Shown here: positions 53,273-63,844 of the stretch, one piece after another | How the letters are laid out: every line of letters starts with the position of its first letter | Numbering within the stretch: position 1 is the first letter of the stretch | The notes under the pieces: generated by a model | Databases searched by the model: none | Seen by the model: the letters and a program-made list of their open reading frames with translations, nothing else | What the model was told of the DNA's origin: nothing | From: Mesotoga prima MesG1.Ag.4.2 | GTDB taxonomy: Bacteria; Thermotogota; Thermotogae; Petrotogales; Kosmotogaceae | Reading direction: 5' to 3' | Assembly: GCF_000147715.2 (NCBI RefSeq) | Contig: NC_017934.1 | Coordinates: 2,418,001-2,482,000, forward strand | Length of the DNA stretch: 64,000 bases | Translations under genes and position numbers: made by a program

Positions 53273-56200
53273 GTTTCAATTCCTCATAGGTAGTCTGGAA
53301 GCAGCAACTATACCTTGAGAATATTCTTAGACGGTAGTTTCAATTCCTCATAGGTAGTCTGGAAGCATGTTCTCTGGTGGAAGGGAGAAGATGGATTCTT
53401 TGGTTTCAATTCCTCATAGGTAGTCTGGAAGCAGCAACTATACCTTGAGAATATTCTTAGACGGTAGTTTCAATTCCTCATAGGTAGTCTGGAAGCAGCA
53501 ACTATACCTTGAGAATATTCTTAGACGGTAGTTTCAATTCCTCATAGGTAGTCTGGAAGCCTTACCGTGCCCGAAGCAAAGAGGATTGCAAAAGCTCAGT
53601 TTCAATTCCTCATAGGTAGTCTGGAAGCTTGCTGCCATGACAATCGGAGGTATCAGTGCTGAGTTTCAATTCCTCATAGGTAGTCTGGAAGCCTTACCGT
53701 GCCCGAAGCAAAGAGGATTGCAAAAGCTCAGTTTCAATTCCTCATAGGTAGTCTGGAAGCCGGCCCTCACGCAAGACGCCCTTATGGCGATATCCGGTTT
53801 CAATTCCTCATAGGTAGTCTGGAAGCCCGCAAACACAAGATATTTCATTAGCACAATAGAAAGAGTTTCAATTCCTCATAGGTAGTCTGGAAGCTACACG
53901 TAACGCAAACACCCCCGATGTAACGCCGTGGTTTCAATTCCTCATAGGTAGTCTGGAAGCATAAACTTTATTGGCCTCTCCGTTTGCGCCCTTGAGTTTC
54001 AATTCCTCATAGGTAGTCTGGAAGCGTAAGTAGAACCTTAGCACCGTCAACGTCTATAACAGTTTCAATTCCTCATAGGTAGTCTGGAAGCTTTAGACGG
54101 CGTCACTTCTAGCTTCGTCTCTTTCTGAGTTTCAATTCCTCATAGGTAGTCTGGAAGCTCTAGCCGCCCATAAGGGCGGTTAGCTTTGGAGGCAGTTTCA
54201 ATTCCTCATAGGTAGTCTGGAAGCATGTGTGTTTACTCTAAAGGCCTAAGGCGAGAGGTGTTTCAATTCCTCATAGGTAGTCTGGAAGCAAAAAACGAAA
54301 TTCAACCCACGAATTTTCGGACGCGTTTCAATTCCTCATAGGTAGTCTGGAAGCAAACCTCCGAAGTTTCTGAAGAACCAGAGGTGAAGCGTTTCAATTC
54401 CTCATAGGTAGTCTGGAAGCGATTATTCGGAGAACTGGTTCGAGATAGATGCTTACGCGTTTCAATTCCTCATAGGTAGTCTGGAAGCGTGTTTAAGGTT
54501 TTTGACTGGCAGACGAAGCAAAGTTTCAATTCCTCATAGGTAGTCTGGAAGCGAGAAATCCGGATTCTCACCGCATGGAGATTCACAGTTTCAATTCCTC
54601 ATAGGTAGTCTGGAAGCTCGGTCCTATGTGCATATCCCCTAACGCCATATCAGGTTTCAATTCCTCATAGGTAGTCTGGAAGCCCTCCCCACTTGCTTGA
54701 AGAAACATGCCTCCATCGTTTCAATTCCTCATAGGTAGTCTGGAAGCCGAAGGTGTCACATCGAGCTTCGTCTCTTTCTGAGTTTCAATTCCTCATAGGT
54801 AGTCTGGAAGCCTGAAGGGCAGTTCGAGAGAAAACTCGCCTGTGAAGGGAGTTTCAATTCCTCATAGGTAGTCTGGAAGCCTGGTAATGCCTATGAACAT
54901 TAGAAGCGCTCCAAGTTTCAATTCCTCATAGGTAGTCTGGAAGCACCATCATCTGGCCCATATGAGGTATTCTCGCTTACGTTTCAATTCCTCATAGGTA
55001 GTCTGGAAGCACTGAAACCCCCCAATCTTTTCGTTGAGGTGAGAGAGTTTCAATTCCTCATAGGTAGTCTGGAAGCCGGCCTCAAACTCTACATCTGCAA
55101 AAGCATCTACAGTTTCAATTCCTCATAGGTAGTCTGGAAGCAGTCGATTCTGTAATAGATTCTCTTCGAAGCACCGTCAGTTTCAATTCCTCATAGGTAG
55201 TCTGGAAGCTGCGGTTTGCATATAATGCTGATACTCGTGTCGGAGTTTCAATTCCTCATAGGTAGTCTGGAAGCAGCATTGTATTGATATGATTCCACAG
55301 AACCAATAGGTTTCAATTCCTCATAGGTAGTCTGGAAGCGCCGAGGGCGAGGCTCAATATGAACCCTCAATTCTGAGTTTCAATTCCTCATAGGTAGTCT
55401 GGAAGCTGGTGATTTTAGAAGCGGGTTAGAGGTTGTTGGCGGAGGTTTCAATTCCTCATAGGTAGTCTGGAAGCGAAAAGGCTGGTGGAGTGGGCCTATG
55501 AGAAAGAAAAGTTTCAATTCCTCATAGGTAGTCTGGAAGCCTTTACCACAGACTCAACAAACATAGAGATTCCTTGTTTCAATTCCTCATAGGTAGTCTG
55601 GAAGCGGTACTACCCTCGTCAACCTGTTAGGTTCATACGGGTTTCAATTCCTCATAGGTAGTCTGGAAGCGATTATCTTCGATTCAAAGATGTTGACTAC
55701 ATCAGTTTCAATTCCTCATAGGTAGTCTGGAAGCAAGGCTCTCTTCGGAGAGCCTTTCTTTATTTGGAGGTTTCAATTCCTCATAGGTAGTCTGGAAGCT
55801 AAATGGTTAAGTACGTGATAGTGGTAAAAGACAGTTTCAATTCCTCATAGGTAGTCTGGAAGCGCGAAAAGATGTTGAAACCCTTTTCATCGCACAAGAG
55901 TTTCAATTCCTCATAGGTAGTCTGGAAGCGGCTTCGGGCTTCCATCTCTGAATAGTCCTCTCGGGTTTCAATTCCTCATAGGTAGTCTGGAAGCTTCAAT
56001 AGACTGTTGACGAGATCCCCGATGAGACGTTTCAATTCCTCATAGGTAGTCTGGAAGCCGCTGAGCCTCCTAAGGAAGAGGTGGTGAAGGATGAGAAGAT
56101 AGTTTCAATTCCTCATAGGTAGTCTGGAAGCTGAAAAGCACTGGCCTAAAGTGAAGAGATACAGAGACAGTTTCAATTCCTCATAGGTAGTCTGGAAGCG

Positions 56201-58498
56201 GGATCTCTCAGCTCCGCTTCCTTGAAGACAGGCGTTTCAATTCCTCATAGGTAGTCTGGAAGCCAAAAAGGTGTTGGCAATCACCCGTGCCCAAAACCAT
56301 GTTTCAATTCCTCATAGGTAGTCTGGAAGCACGAAAGATATTGATGTTGTCAGGCCGTGGAAGGTGTTTCAATTCCTCATAGGTAGTCTGGAAGCCGAGC
56401 CACCGTTCATATTCTGTGTGACTTTCTCTTTGTTTCAATTCCTCATAGGTAGTCTGGAAGCTACATGATGGAACTTGACGAAAAGTATTGCGATGGTTTC
56501 AATTCCTCATAGGTAGTCTGGAAGCCGGAATCGTGGAGGAAGGAAAGAAACAGTACAAGCTCAAGTTTCAATTCCTCATAGGTAGTCTGGAAGCGGTCCC
56601 TGAGCTGACTCTGTAATTGCGAGAAAGTGGTTTCAATTCCTCATAGGTAGTCTGGAAGCCGAATGTGGGTCGATGGCATATTTGCCGATCTTGAAGGTTT
56701 CAATTCCTCATAGGTAGTCTGGAAGCGCGAGAACGAGAAGCAATATCCACAACGTGAAAAGGTTTCAATTCCTCATAGGTAGTCTGGAAGCCAGTTCAAG
56801 TTTGTGGTTCACTCGACTTCTTCTAGTTTCAATTCCTCATAGGTAGTCTGGAAGCCAAAATGACCCAAAACCCGAATTGGTTGCAAGTGCAGAGTTTCAA
56901 TTCCTCATAGGTAGTCTGGAAGCCATTGCGAAGCAGAGAAACGGCTCGACAGGCTCGAGTTTCAATTCCTCATAGGTAGTCTGGAAGCCAGATGATCGAG
57001 CAGGCAGATCTCTTGATTCTTGAGTTTCAATTCCTCATAGGTAGTCTGGAAGCGGTCAGAAAGGCGCTGCCTCTGGCATTGAAACTTTGGGTTTCAATTC
57101 CTCATAGGTAGTCTGGAAGCGTTCATCCGTGCCCAACTTCAAGAACTGGGGACGTAGTTTCAATTCCTCATAGGTAGTCTGGAAGCTCCTCTTGACGAAA
57201 ACAGGCACACTCTTTATCAGAGTTTCAATTCCTCATAGGTAGTCTGGAAGCGTAGTGCCACCATCTAATGTAAGGAAAGTCAACACAGTTTCAATTCCTC
57301 ATAGGTAGTCTGGAAGCGGACGACTCAGTTTCATCCCCTGCCTAGGTTAGGTAGTTTCAATTCCTCATAGGTAGTCTGGAAGCGGTTCTTCTGGAAATAT
57401 GAAGCAGAGGATCTGGCAGTTTCAATTCCTCATAGGTAGTCTGGAAGCAAGGTATTCAAACCACAGCCTCATAGAACGAAAGAGTTTCAATTCCTCATAG
57501 GTAGTCTGGAAGCGATAGAGGTCGAATTTGACGAGACCTGGTCGAACAGTTTCAATTCCTCATAGGTAGTCTGGAAGCACGGCTTCGGTGGTGGCAGAAA
57601 AAGCGGTAGTGCCGGTTTCAATTCCTCATAGGTAGTCTGGAAGCGCCGTATCTGGTGGATATTACCATTCTTTAGGAAGTTTCAATTCCTCATAGGTAGT
57701 CTGGAAGCCAAAGAGTTAGAAATAGGCTTCAATCCTGATTATCGTTTCAATTCCTCATAGGTAGTCTGGAAGCTCCATTCCCACGTTTTGAGTCTATTCA
57801 ACGTTCACGTTTCAATTCCTCATAGGTAGTCTGGAAGCCAAGTACAAGTGCTCTATATAGTATATTCCCATATTGGTTTCAATTCCTCATAGGTAGTCTG
57901 GAAGCACCGTTAGCAATTCAAGCAACGGCTCTATTTTCTCGTTTCAATTCCTCATAGGTAGTCTGGAAGCGATTAGCAGCTTTGCGCTTTGAAGGCATTG
58001 ACGGTGGTTTCAATTCCTCATAGGTAGTCTGGAAGCATGCACTTCATAGCCTTTTCTGAGACGATATACCGGTTTCAATTCCTCATAGGTAGTCTGGAAG
58101 CTTGATATAGTGTTTATCCTATTCCTGCTCGGTTATCCGCGTTTCAATTCCTCATAGGTAGTCTGGAAGCTAGCGTAATTTTCTGTGCGCCCTCACTCGC
58201 CAAAGTGGTTTCAATTCCTCATAGGTAGTCTGGAAGCAGCTGTATCTTCTGGATATTACCATTCTCTAGCAAGTTTCAATTCCTCATAGGTAGTCTGGAA
58301 GCGGGAATGAACCTCACAGTCTTTGACGAGTGGTCTAGTTTCAATTCCTCATAGGTAGTCTGGAAGCATACCGACTGCAGGTGGTTCGACGAACATGAGC
58401 GGGTTTCAATTCCTCATAGGTAGTCTGGAAGCCGGTCTCAAGCTCGTCTTCGCCAATCTCGAAGTCGAGTTTCAATTCCTCATAGGTAGTCTGGAAGC
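53273..58498 (-). CRISPR. CRISPR array, 80 repeats and 79 spacers (my count)
   Basis: The repeat is 30 bases, reading GTTTCAATTCC...GTCTGGAAGC on the plus strand, and looks identical in all copies, including both ends. Spacers are mostly 34-39 bases; one at 56059-56101 is 43. On the minus strand the repeat ends in GAGGAATTGAAAC, giving the crRNA 5' handle ATTGAAAC typical of type I-B and III systems, so I assign transcription right to left with the leader at 58499-58672. At the far (trailer) end one spacer occurs three times (53303, 53433, 53497) and another twice (53561, 53693). Two further pairs of spacers are similar but not identical. The adjacent co-oriented cas operon encodes a type III effector. 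Confidence 0.97.
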
Positions 58499-58672
58499 CC
58501 ATTACTATATAGATTATAAAGGATTTTCAGCATTTTGAGGCAATATGAGTTCTTGCCTGTTTTTCAAAGACCATTTTCTCATGAATTGCACACAAAACTG
58601 AAGAGCTGAATTGACATGCTTCTGTCGATCCCCAGGTGTTTTCAATTTATCAGGGGTCGACGGAGAAGTAAA
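58499..58672 (-). promoter_or_regulatory. CRISPR leader
   Basis: AT-rich, gene-free stretch between the first repeat and the stop of the last cas gene. On the minus strand a TATAAT (58518-58513) lies 15 bases before the first repeat, in an extended AT context (CTATATAGTAAT follows). A clear -35 is not visible. Position and orientation fit a leader that promotes transcription and spacer integration. Confidence 0.7.
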
Positions 58673-59497
58673 TCAGGATTTGGATTTCCAGATTCCTTTT
58701 TCGCCTATCAAAAAAGTATGATCTTTACTGAATTTAGTACCAGGTGTCCAGCATATTTGAGCTGCTGAGATTTCTGCTCCGAATCTCTCTTCTCTAGTTG
58801 TTTCAAGTCCAATAAGAGGTTCTATGTTGCCACTTAAGGCAGAGCTATCTATTTGATTGTCGGCGAGCACGTGGGAGATTGCCGAATGAGATCTTGAGAG
58901 TTTTATTACTGGAAATTCCTCGTTTAGTTCAATATCATATCCATCTAGATCAATCTGAGCAACCTGAACGCAGCCTTTCGATTCATCAGTTTCCACTCGA
59001 CCCCATCCATATGTTCTTTCACCACCTATTTGTAGCTTCGAAAGTGCATCTTCCCAATTCAAGGCACAATCTTTGTGTTCAAAGATATTTCCAATGAGAT
59101 AGACTTGTTTCCCGTCTCTTGTTTTTGGAGCTATATACTCTGTTTCATGCAGACTGCCCTCGTCAGCTATTCTTGCACCCAGATCTAGCGCAGTGTTCAC
59201 CGTACTTCCTATGTATTTCCATTCGAACTCATCTTTTCTTTCCCATGGGAGTAGATCGATTTTCTCTTCATTATCAGAGGGGTAGAAATAGCTGAATCTG
59301 AGAGATTTATCGACGTCTATTCCGGTTTTGCTGTAATCAAAGTCTCCGTAGTCTCTGGCAAGCCTAGCAGTCAAGGCTCCCCAAAGGGTTCTACCAGGAA
59401 CATAGTATCTTGTTTGCTGAAGGTTTCCGATTTTTCTCCAGCCTATGTGCATCGGAGAAAGCAGTTTGAGAGAAACCCTATGTAATTCCCAGCTCAT
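58673..59497 (-). CDS. Type III CRISPR RAMP protein (Cas5/Cas7-like subunit)
   Basis: A 274-aa protein with a RAMP/ferredoxin-like fold. The N-terminus SLKLLSPMHIGWRKIGNLQQ, followed by RYYVPGRTLWGALTARLARD, is the usual RAMP beginning (ligand loop plus GxxLxGAL helix), and LQIGGERTYGWGRVE is the glycine-rich loop. It could be the Cmr3/Cas5-like or the Cmr6/Cmr1-like subunit; I cannot decide. The start ATG shares one base with the stop of the small-subunit gene (TAATG). It is the last gene of the operon before the leader. Confidence 0.8.
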   Translation of the reverse strand: MSWELHRVSLKLLSPMHIGWRKIGNLQQTRYYVPGRTLWGALTARLARDYGDFDYSKTGIDVDKSLRFSYFYPSDNEEKIDLLPWERKDEFEWKYIGSTVNTALDLGARIADEGSLHETEYIAPKTRDGKQVYLIGNIFEHKDCALNWEDALSKLQIGGERTYGWGRVETDESKGCVQVAQIDLDGYDIELNEEFPVIKLSRSHSAISHVLADNQIDSSALSGNIEPLIGLETTREERFGAEISAAQICWTPGTKFSKDHTFLIGEKGIWKSKS

Positions 59498-59895
59498 TAA
59501 TTCTTCACCTTCGCTTTGGCACCATATCTAGCGTAAACGAGAGTCCTTTCCCATAGGTCCTTCACAAGGAAGAGAGAACCTGTGTTGTTGCAGATCTTCT
59601 CGTTGACCACGCGGAGCACGTCTTCTGGATTATTCATCTTCTCATTCAAATCTTCAAAGTCTATTCCCAGCGATTCCCTAACAGAACCAAGCATTTCTTT
59701 TGCTAATTTTTCTGCTGTTTCGGTCTTCTTCTTTTCTCTCGCATAGAGATAGAGTATGCAGGCGTAAACACCGTTACCGTGGAGTACCAGGAGAATATCA
59801 TTAATGAGTTTCTCTAGTTCTTTTTTGTCCATGCTCTCTAGAGCAGCCAAGATTTTTTGCCCTGACTTTGCTGCAAAATAATCGAGATTTTTCAT
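59497..59895 (-). CDS. Type III CRISPR small subunit (Cmr5-like, Cas11)
   Basis: A 132-aa, all-helical, basic protein typical in size for Cmr5. It has MKNLDYFAAKSGQKILAALE at the N-terminus and a central GVYACILYLYAREKKK helix resembling the Cmr5 core (LPTLIRTNGL...A-FL-K). The ATG overlaps the Cmr4-like stop (ATGA). Small subunits line the backbone of the complex and contact crRNA and target. The assignment rests on size, helix pattern and position more than on strong motifs. Confidence 0.78.
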   Translation of the reverse strand: MKNLDYFAAKSGQKILAALESMDKKELEKLINDILLVLHGNGVYACILYLYAREKKKTETAEKLAKEMLGSVRESLGIDFEDLNEKMNNPEDVLRVVNEKICNNTGSLFLVKDLWERTLVYARYGAKAKVKN

Positions 59896-60830
59896 TGGTT
59901 GTCACCACCAGAGATAATCTTCATTCTACCGAAGCCCCTCGTGGTCATTCCGCCGATGCCCATGAATTCGATGATTTTGAAGCCAGCTCTTACGACATCC
60001 ATTGGGGATTTCCAGCAATTTATCTTTCCGTTTTCTTTATATTTATCTTCTTTCATTGAGTCACTGAACCCTTCGATCTTATAATCGTCTTGAATTACGG
60101 CTGAAATTAGCCATGTGGCTCTTGGAATTGCTTCATATGTGAAAAGAGCTTGATCTTCGGCAGCACCGGTTTCAGGATTGATCGCTACGGAGGTCCTTGT
60201 TTCAAGGTTGTCATTGACTATTTGTGTGAACAGCTTATCTGATACTATATAGATCTTCTGTTCGACAACCTTCCACTCGTCTTTTTCTGCCAAGCCACCA
60301 AGTTTGGGCTTTTCAATTGTTATATTTTCTACATCAATGAATAGCCAGCCGATTTTGATCTTGCTGTTTTCATCTGTTCCGCCCAGGTGATAAGCTTTTT
60401 CTTCATCTGGGCCGAGGTCTTTCATATCGAAGCCAATTTCGTTCAGCATAGCTCTTGTAGTAACCCAGATCGTTCCTTCGGATGAACAGACCGGGAAAAG
60501 AACTATCCTTGCATCCGAAAAACTAACAACGCCGGCCTTGCTGGTTTGCTTAGAACCAGAGCTATTTATATACCCAAAAGTGTATGATACTGGATTCTCA
60601 GTACTCTTGGGCTTTTTGCTGCCAGCTGCATCCAGATCTCCCATAAGCATTGCAGCGTACATCTTCGCCGCGCCTGAGAGGCTTGTCCCTGGAATTATCG
60701 GTATGTTTGAGCCGGCTTCTCTTATTATCGTATTGTCTACTATCCCCAGATTAGTTCCGCCCGTACCTATGTGAATTGGGTCAAGAGTCATGAAAATGAA
60801 TTTCTCCTCGCTATAGAGTTCGTTGCTCAT
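59892..60830 (-). CDS. cmr4: Type III CRISPR backbone subunit (Cmr4-like Cas7)
   Basis: A 312-aa RAMP protein. EKFIFMTLDPIHIGTGGTNL, followed by VDNTIIREAGSNIPIIPGTS and LSGAAKMYAAM, matches the N-terminal part of Cmr4 (ligand loop, IPGTSLKGAxR helix). VVSFSDARIVLFPVCSSEGT, then WVTTRAML, and TYEAIPRATWLISAVI are the corresponding later strands, and IGGMTTRGFGRMKI is the glycine-rich end. Several copies should form the crRNA-binding backbone that cleaves target RNA at 6-base intervals. It overlaps its neighbours on both sides by ATGA. Confidence 0.88.
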   Translation of the reverse strand: MSNELYSEEKFIFMTLDPIHIGTGGTNLGIVDNTIIREAGSNIPIIPGTSLSGAAKMYAAMLMGDLDAAGSKKPKSTENPVSYTFGYINSSGSKQTSKAGVVSFSDARIVLFPVCSSEGTIWVTTRAMLNEIGFDMKDLGPDEEKAYHLGGTDENSKIKIGWLFIDVENITIEKPKLGGLAEKDEWKVVEQKIYIVSDKLFTQIVNDNLETRTSVAINPETGAAEDQALFTYEAIPRATWLISAVIQDDYKIEGFSDSMKEDKYKENGKINCWKSPMDVVRAGFKIIEFMGIGGMTTRGFGRMKIISGGDNQ

Positions 60831-63800
60831 TCCGCCACCTCCGATTTATCCTTCATTATGCTCATGTGAATTTCCAGAACATCCACAAATTTCCCATTCA
60901 CACAAAAATCAACGAGTTTCTCTTTCTCATGCTTTGAGAGAGGTTGTTTCCATTTGAGATTTTCAACGACGTTCTCAACATAACTGTTGAAAGTATCGTC
61001 CTCATTTTCTGTAGAAAGGGCCCAGTCTCTTCGTTTTTCTTCAACGAGAGTGTTTAGCTTCTTTATCTGGCTGTTCGAAAGTTTTGTTGAGATAATTGCC
61101 CACACTCTTTCAATCTCATCCAGATCGTCAAGATAATATGGGCGCTGTTTTCTATCATTTGACCGCCTTCTACAATCGTTGGTGTAGCTGATCTCGAATC
61201 TCTGGGATGCAGACGAAAGATACTCAAAGTCAAAATAAGAAGGTGTGACTTGAACTATGTCGCCCTCTTTGAGTTCTGAAACATGAACTAGCCAGTTACC
61301 GGAAGGCCCCTTGAAAGAGAGGAGCCTTTTTTCAGGTTTGGCTTCGGCGTTCAAAACATAAAAATACGGATACCATACATCTTCTGAACAGTCTCCCATC
61401 TTTGAGGGGATTTTCCAAAATTGATTTCCTTGGAAAGTCAATTCGAAGTAATCTGAGAGCTCTTCGGGTTGTTTCATCAATATCCATGTTTTTTCTTCAT
61501 TGTCGATTTGCATCATTCTGCGCCCGGCATCCATGATGGCAGGAAGAGCCGTATGATATCCCGCATACACAATTCCAAGATTCATGGGCAGGCGGTTTCT
61601 GACTTTTCCCATTTCCCTTTCGTATTTCTCTTTTATCTTTTTGGCAGCTTCAAGAGCCTTATCTGCCGGCACAAGAACCATAAATCTTTCCGGGTCTTTC
61701 GTTATTTCGATTACCGGGGTGTAATTACACGATTCGATTTCTATGCCATCGATTCTTGAACTGGCAAGGACTACTGAAGGATCATTGGAGTTGAAAAAGT
61801 CTATGTTCTTGCCTTTCAGCCCTTCAAGCAAGGCATCAACTAAATCTTTCCGACTGTCTGTCTTTATTTCAACAGGGAGCTTCTTGGCAAGCAATTCAAG
61901 ATTCTCAATTATCACGAAGTTTTCGAGTCCATCAGCGCCTTTAGGATTCTTGTTCTCGTAGAATACAGTGAACTTGGTTTCAGTGAACTTGGTTTCATTG
62001 AACTTGGTTTCATTGACTTTGGCTTCATAGGCATTATTTGTTGGGAGGCTTAGATTATTTGTCCGAACTTTCAAAACAAGCCTTTCAGTTATTGGATCTA
62101 TAACTTCTTTGATTTCTGCGAGAGCCTCATCCCAGAATTTACTTGTCGTCTCCCACACTCTACGAACCCTTGCAAATGAGGGGGTTTTTGCACACTTCTC
62201 AAAGTGTTTAGAAACTGGCGGGGTTTCATAATTCAGAGTCCTTATTAGACTGAGTTTACCAGGTTCTTCACCAATCCAATTAGAAATAGCAAGTTTCGCA
62301 GAGACTAATGCTATTTTCGAATTACTGTCTGCAATTTCATCAATCCATATGGTTGTGTTCTTCTCTTTCAGCCATGTTTCAGCTCTGCCCTTTATTTCAC
62401 TTGCCCAGAATTCTGAAACGTGTCTGGTTTTATCTTCTTCCGGTCTAAGCCAGGATATTCTACATATCTGGTTTCTCTGATTTTGGCTCCAGTATGTAGA
62501 AATCTCTTCAGGATCTGCCGGAGAAAAAGGCTGTTTGGATATTATTGTCCCTATTGGTGGGATTTTGTCCCCTTCCTGCCAAGCTTCTGGTGATATGCCA
62601 CTAGGGAGTATTGGTTTTTGACCCCACCAGGGTTCGCTAATGGCAATCTCAGGAGTTATTTCACCCCGAAAGTCCAGCTTTACTCTAATTCTTTTTTCGA
62701 GTGTCTCAGTTGTATCATCCAACACATATTCCAGAATGTCTTCGATATCCGGGACAACAAATATGCTACCGTTCTCATCTCTATAAACTTCATTACCTAA
62801 TGGATATTCTTCTTCGAGAAGTTTTTTCACTCTGCTTAGGCCCTCATTGATCCAGTTCTTGCGCGCTAACAAATCAGATATAGAAGTTGAATTACCAAGG
62901 GCTTGTTCTCCACTTATTCTGACCGATAAGAATCTCCATCGCAGTTTATCCGCTGACACTGGTTCTCTACCATTCTCGGTCTCAAGCAATGCTCCAGCTA
63001 CTGCTGATTTGAAAAGTGTGGCGACTATGAAAGACCAGTCTTCTAGGGTGATCTCATTGGCAGGTCGGCGTGTATCTCCGAGAGCTTCGGAGAATACCCT
63101 ACTTATTGCTCCAACATCTCCATATTCAGGTGGTTTACTGTTATCAAGAATTTCTTTGAAACGTGCAGTAAGATTACTAACTATTCTTGATTCATAACCA
63201 AAGATGGAACTAATGAAAGTGTCATGTCTATTTTGTTTTACAGAATCCACTTTTTGTTTTTTGGAAACCAAATTAATCATATTCTCAATATCCTGCAATT
63301 CGTTGCTAATCAACTTGATCTTTGCTTTATCTTCTTCAATTTTGGCCACTAATTCTGGATTAACAAATCCATGCTTTCTAAGAACCGAATCTGCGTTTTT
63401 TTCTTTATCAGATAGGCTACGCTGTACGTTTTTTAGTTTTCTCTTACTATCGTTTTTATTCTTCATTAACTCCTTTAGCTCTGCGGATTCAAGGGAAGTT
63501 TTGGATTCCTCTTTTTCTATATGAGCAGCCCCATGGCACCTCCCTAGATACTTAACAAGTAAAGAGAGATTTTTGTCTTCCATAGTAGTCTTTCCAGGTC
63601 TGCCTTTTTCAATTAACTCGGTGACCCTTACACTTTCTTTTAAACTACCTTTGAAGCTAATATCAAAGTCATTCATAAGACCAAAGTAGAAGGCTTTGCC
63701 CACATTCATCGATAGCACTGGTTCGACAGATTGCTTATCAACATGTTCATCACTGCACTTGTACATATCATGTAGCCAGCCGGCAAGTTCGATCTTTAGT

Positions 63801-63844
63801 AAATTGTCCCGATTGTCTTTGAGTATTTTTAGACTCTTGGTCAT
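60827..63844 (-). CDS. csx11: Type III CRISPR large subunit, Cas10-like without GGDD (Csx11-type)
   Basis: A 1005-aa protein (RBS GAGGTG, ATGA overlap with the preceding gene). The N-terminus carries an HD nuclease motif, AGWLHDMYKCSDEH (His25-Asp26), and CHGAAH further on. A lysine/glutamate-rich coiled coil spans about residues 120-205. Around residues 705-775 the sequence FMVLVPADKALEAAKKIKEK followed by LGIVYAGYHTALPAIMDAGR aligns with the Cas10 palm, but the GGDD hairpin is replaced by TKDPER, so nucleotide cyclisation is unlikely. Size, HD domain and lost GGDD point to the Csx11/type III-C large subunit; a diverged Cmr2 is the alternative. Residues ~606-625 contain four 5-residue repeats (E-x-K-x-N/T) encoded by a 15-bp tandem repeat. 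Confidence 0.82.
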   Translation of the reverse strand: MTKSLKILKDNRDNLLKIELAGWLHDMYKCSDEHVDKQSVEPVLSMNVGKAFYFGLMNDFDISFKGSLKESVRVTELIEKGRPGKTTMEDKNLSLLVKYLGRCHGAAHIEKEESKTSLESAELKELMKNKNDSKRKLKNVQRSLSDKEKNADSVLRKHGFVNPELVAKIEEDKAKIKLISNELQDIENMINLVSKKQKVDSVKQNRHDTFISSIFGYESRIVSNLTARFKEILDNSKPPEYGDVGAISRVFSEALGDTRRPANEITLEDWSFIVATLFKSAVAGALLETENGREPVSADKLRWRFLSVRISGEQALGNSTSISDLLARKNWINEGLSRVKKLLEEEYPLGNEVYRDENGSIFVVPDIEDILEYVLDDTTETLEKRIRVKLDFRGEITPEIAISEPWWGQKPILPSGISPEAWQEGDKIPPIGTIISKQPFSPADPEEISTYWSQNQRNQICRISWLRPEEDKTRHVSEFWASEIKGRAETWLKEKNTTIWIDEIADSNSKIALVSAKLAISNWIGEEPGKLSLIRTLNYETPPVSKHFEKCAKTPSFARVRRVWETTSKFWDEALAEIKEVIDPITERLVLKVRTNNLSLPTNNAYEAKVNETKFNETKFTETKFTVFYENKNPKGADGLENFVIIENLELLAKKLPVEIKTDSRKDLVDALLEGLKGKNIDFFNSNDPSVVLASSRIDGIEIESCNYTPVIEITKDPERFMVLVPADKALEAAKKIKEKYEREMGKVRNRLPMNLGIVYAGYHTALPAIMDAGRRMMQIDNEEKTWILMKQPEELSDYFELTFQGNQFWKIPSKMGDCSEDVWYPYFYVLNAEAKPEKRLLSFKGPSGNWLVHVSELKEGDIVQVTPSYFDFEYLSSASQRFEISYTNDCRRRSNDRKQRPYYLDDLDEIERVWAIISTKLSNSQIKKLNTLVEEKRRDWALSTENEDDTFNSYVENVVENLKWKQPLSKHEKEKLVDFCVNGKFVDVLEIHMSIMKDKSEVAE
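61967..62026. repeat. 15-bp tandem repeat inside the large-subunit gene (four units)
   Basis: AGTGAACTTGGTTTC twice, ATTGAACTTGGTTTC, then ATTGACTTTGGCTTC: four adjacent 15-base units on the plus strand, in frame with the gene. Gain or loss of units would lengthen or shorten the protein by five residues. Confidence 0.93.

Noticed and set aside
53666-53854. Open frame within the CRISPR array
   Set aside because: It is made of repeat and spacer sequence.
57839-57875. Spacer sharing CTATATAGTAT with the promoter region of the ATPase gene at 51319 (possible self-targeting)
   Set aside because: Only about a dozen AT-rich bases match; the remainder of the spacer does not, so it is probably chance.
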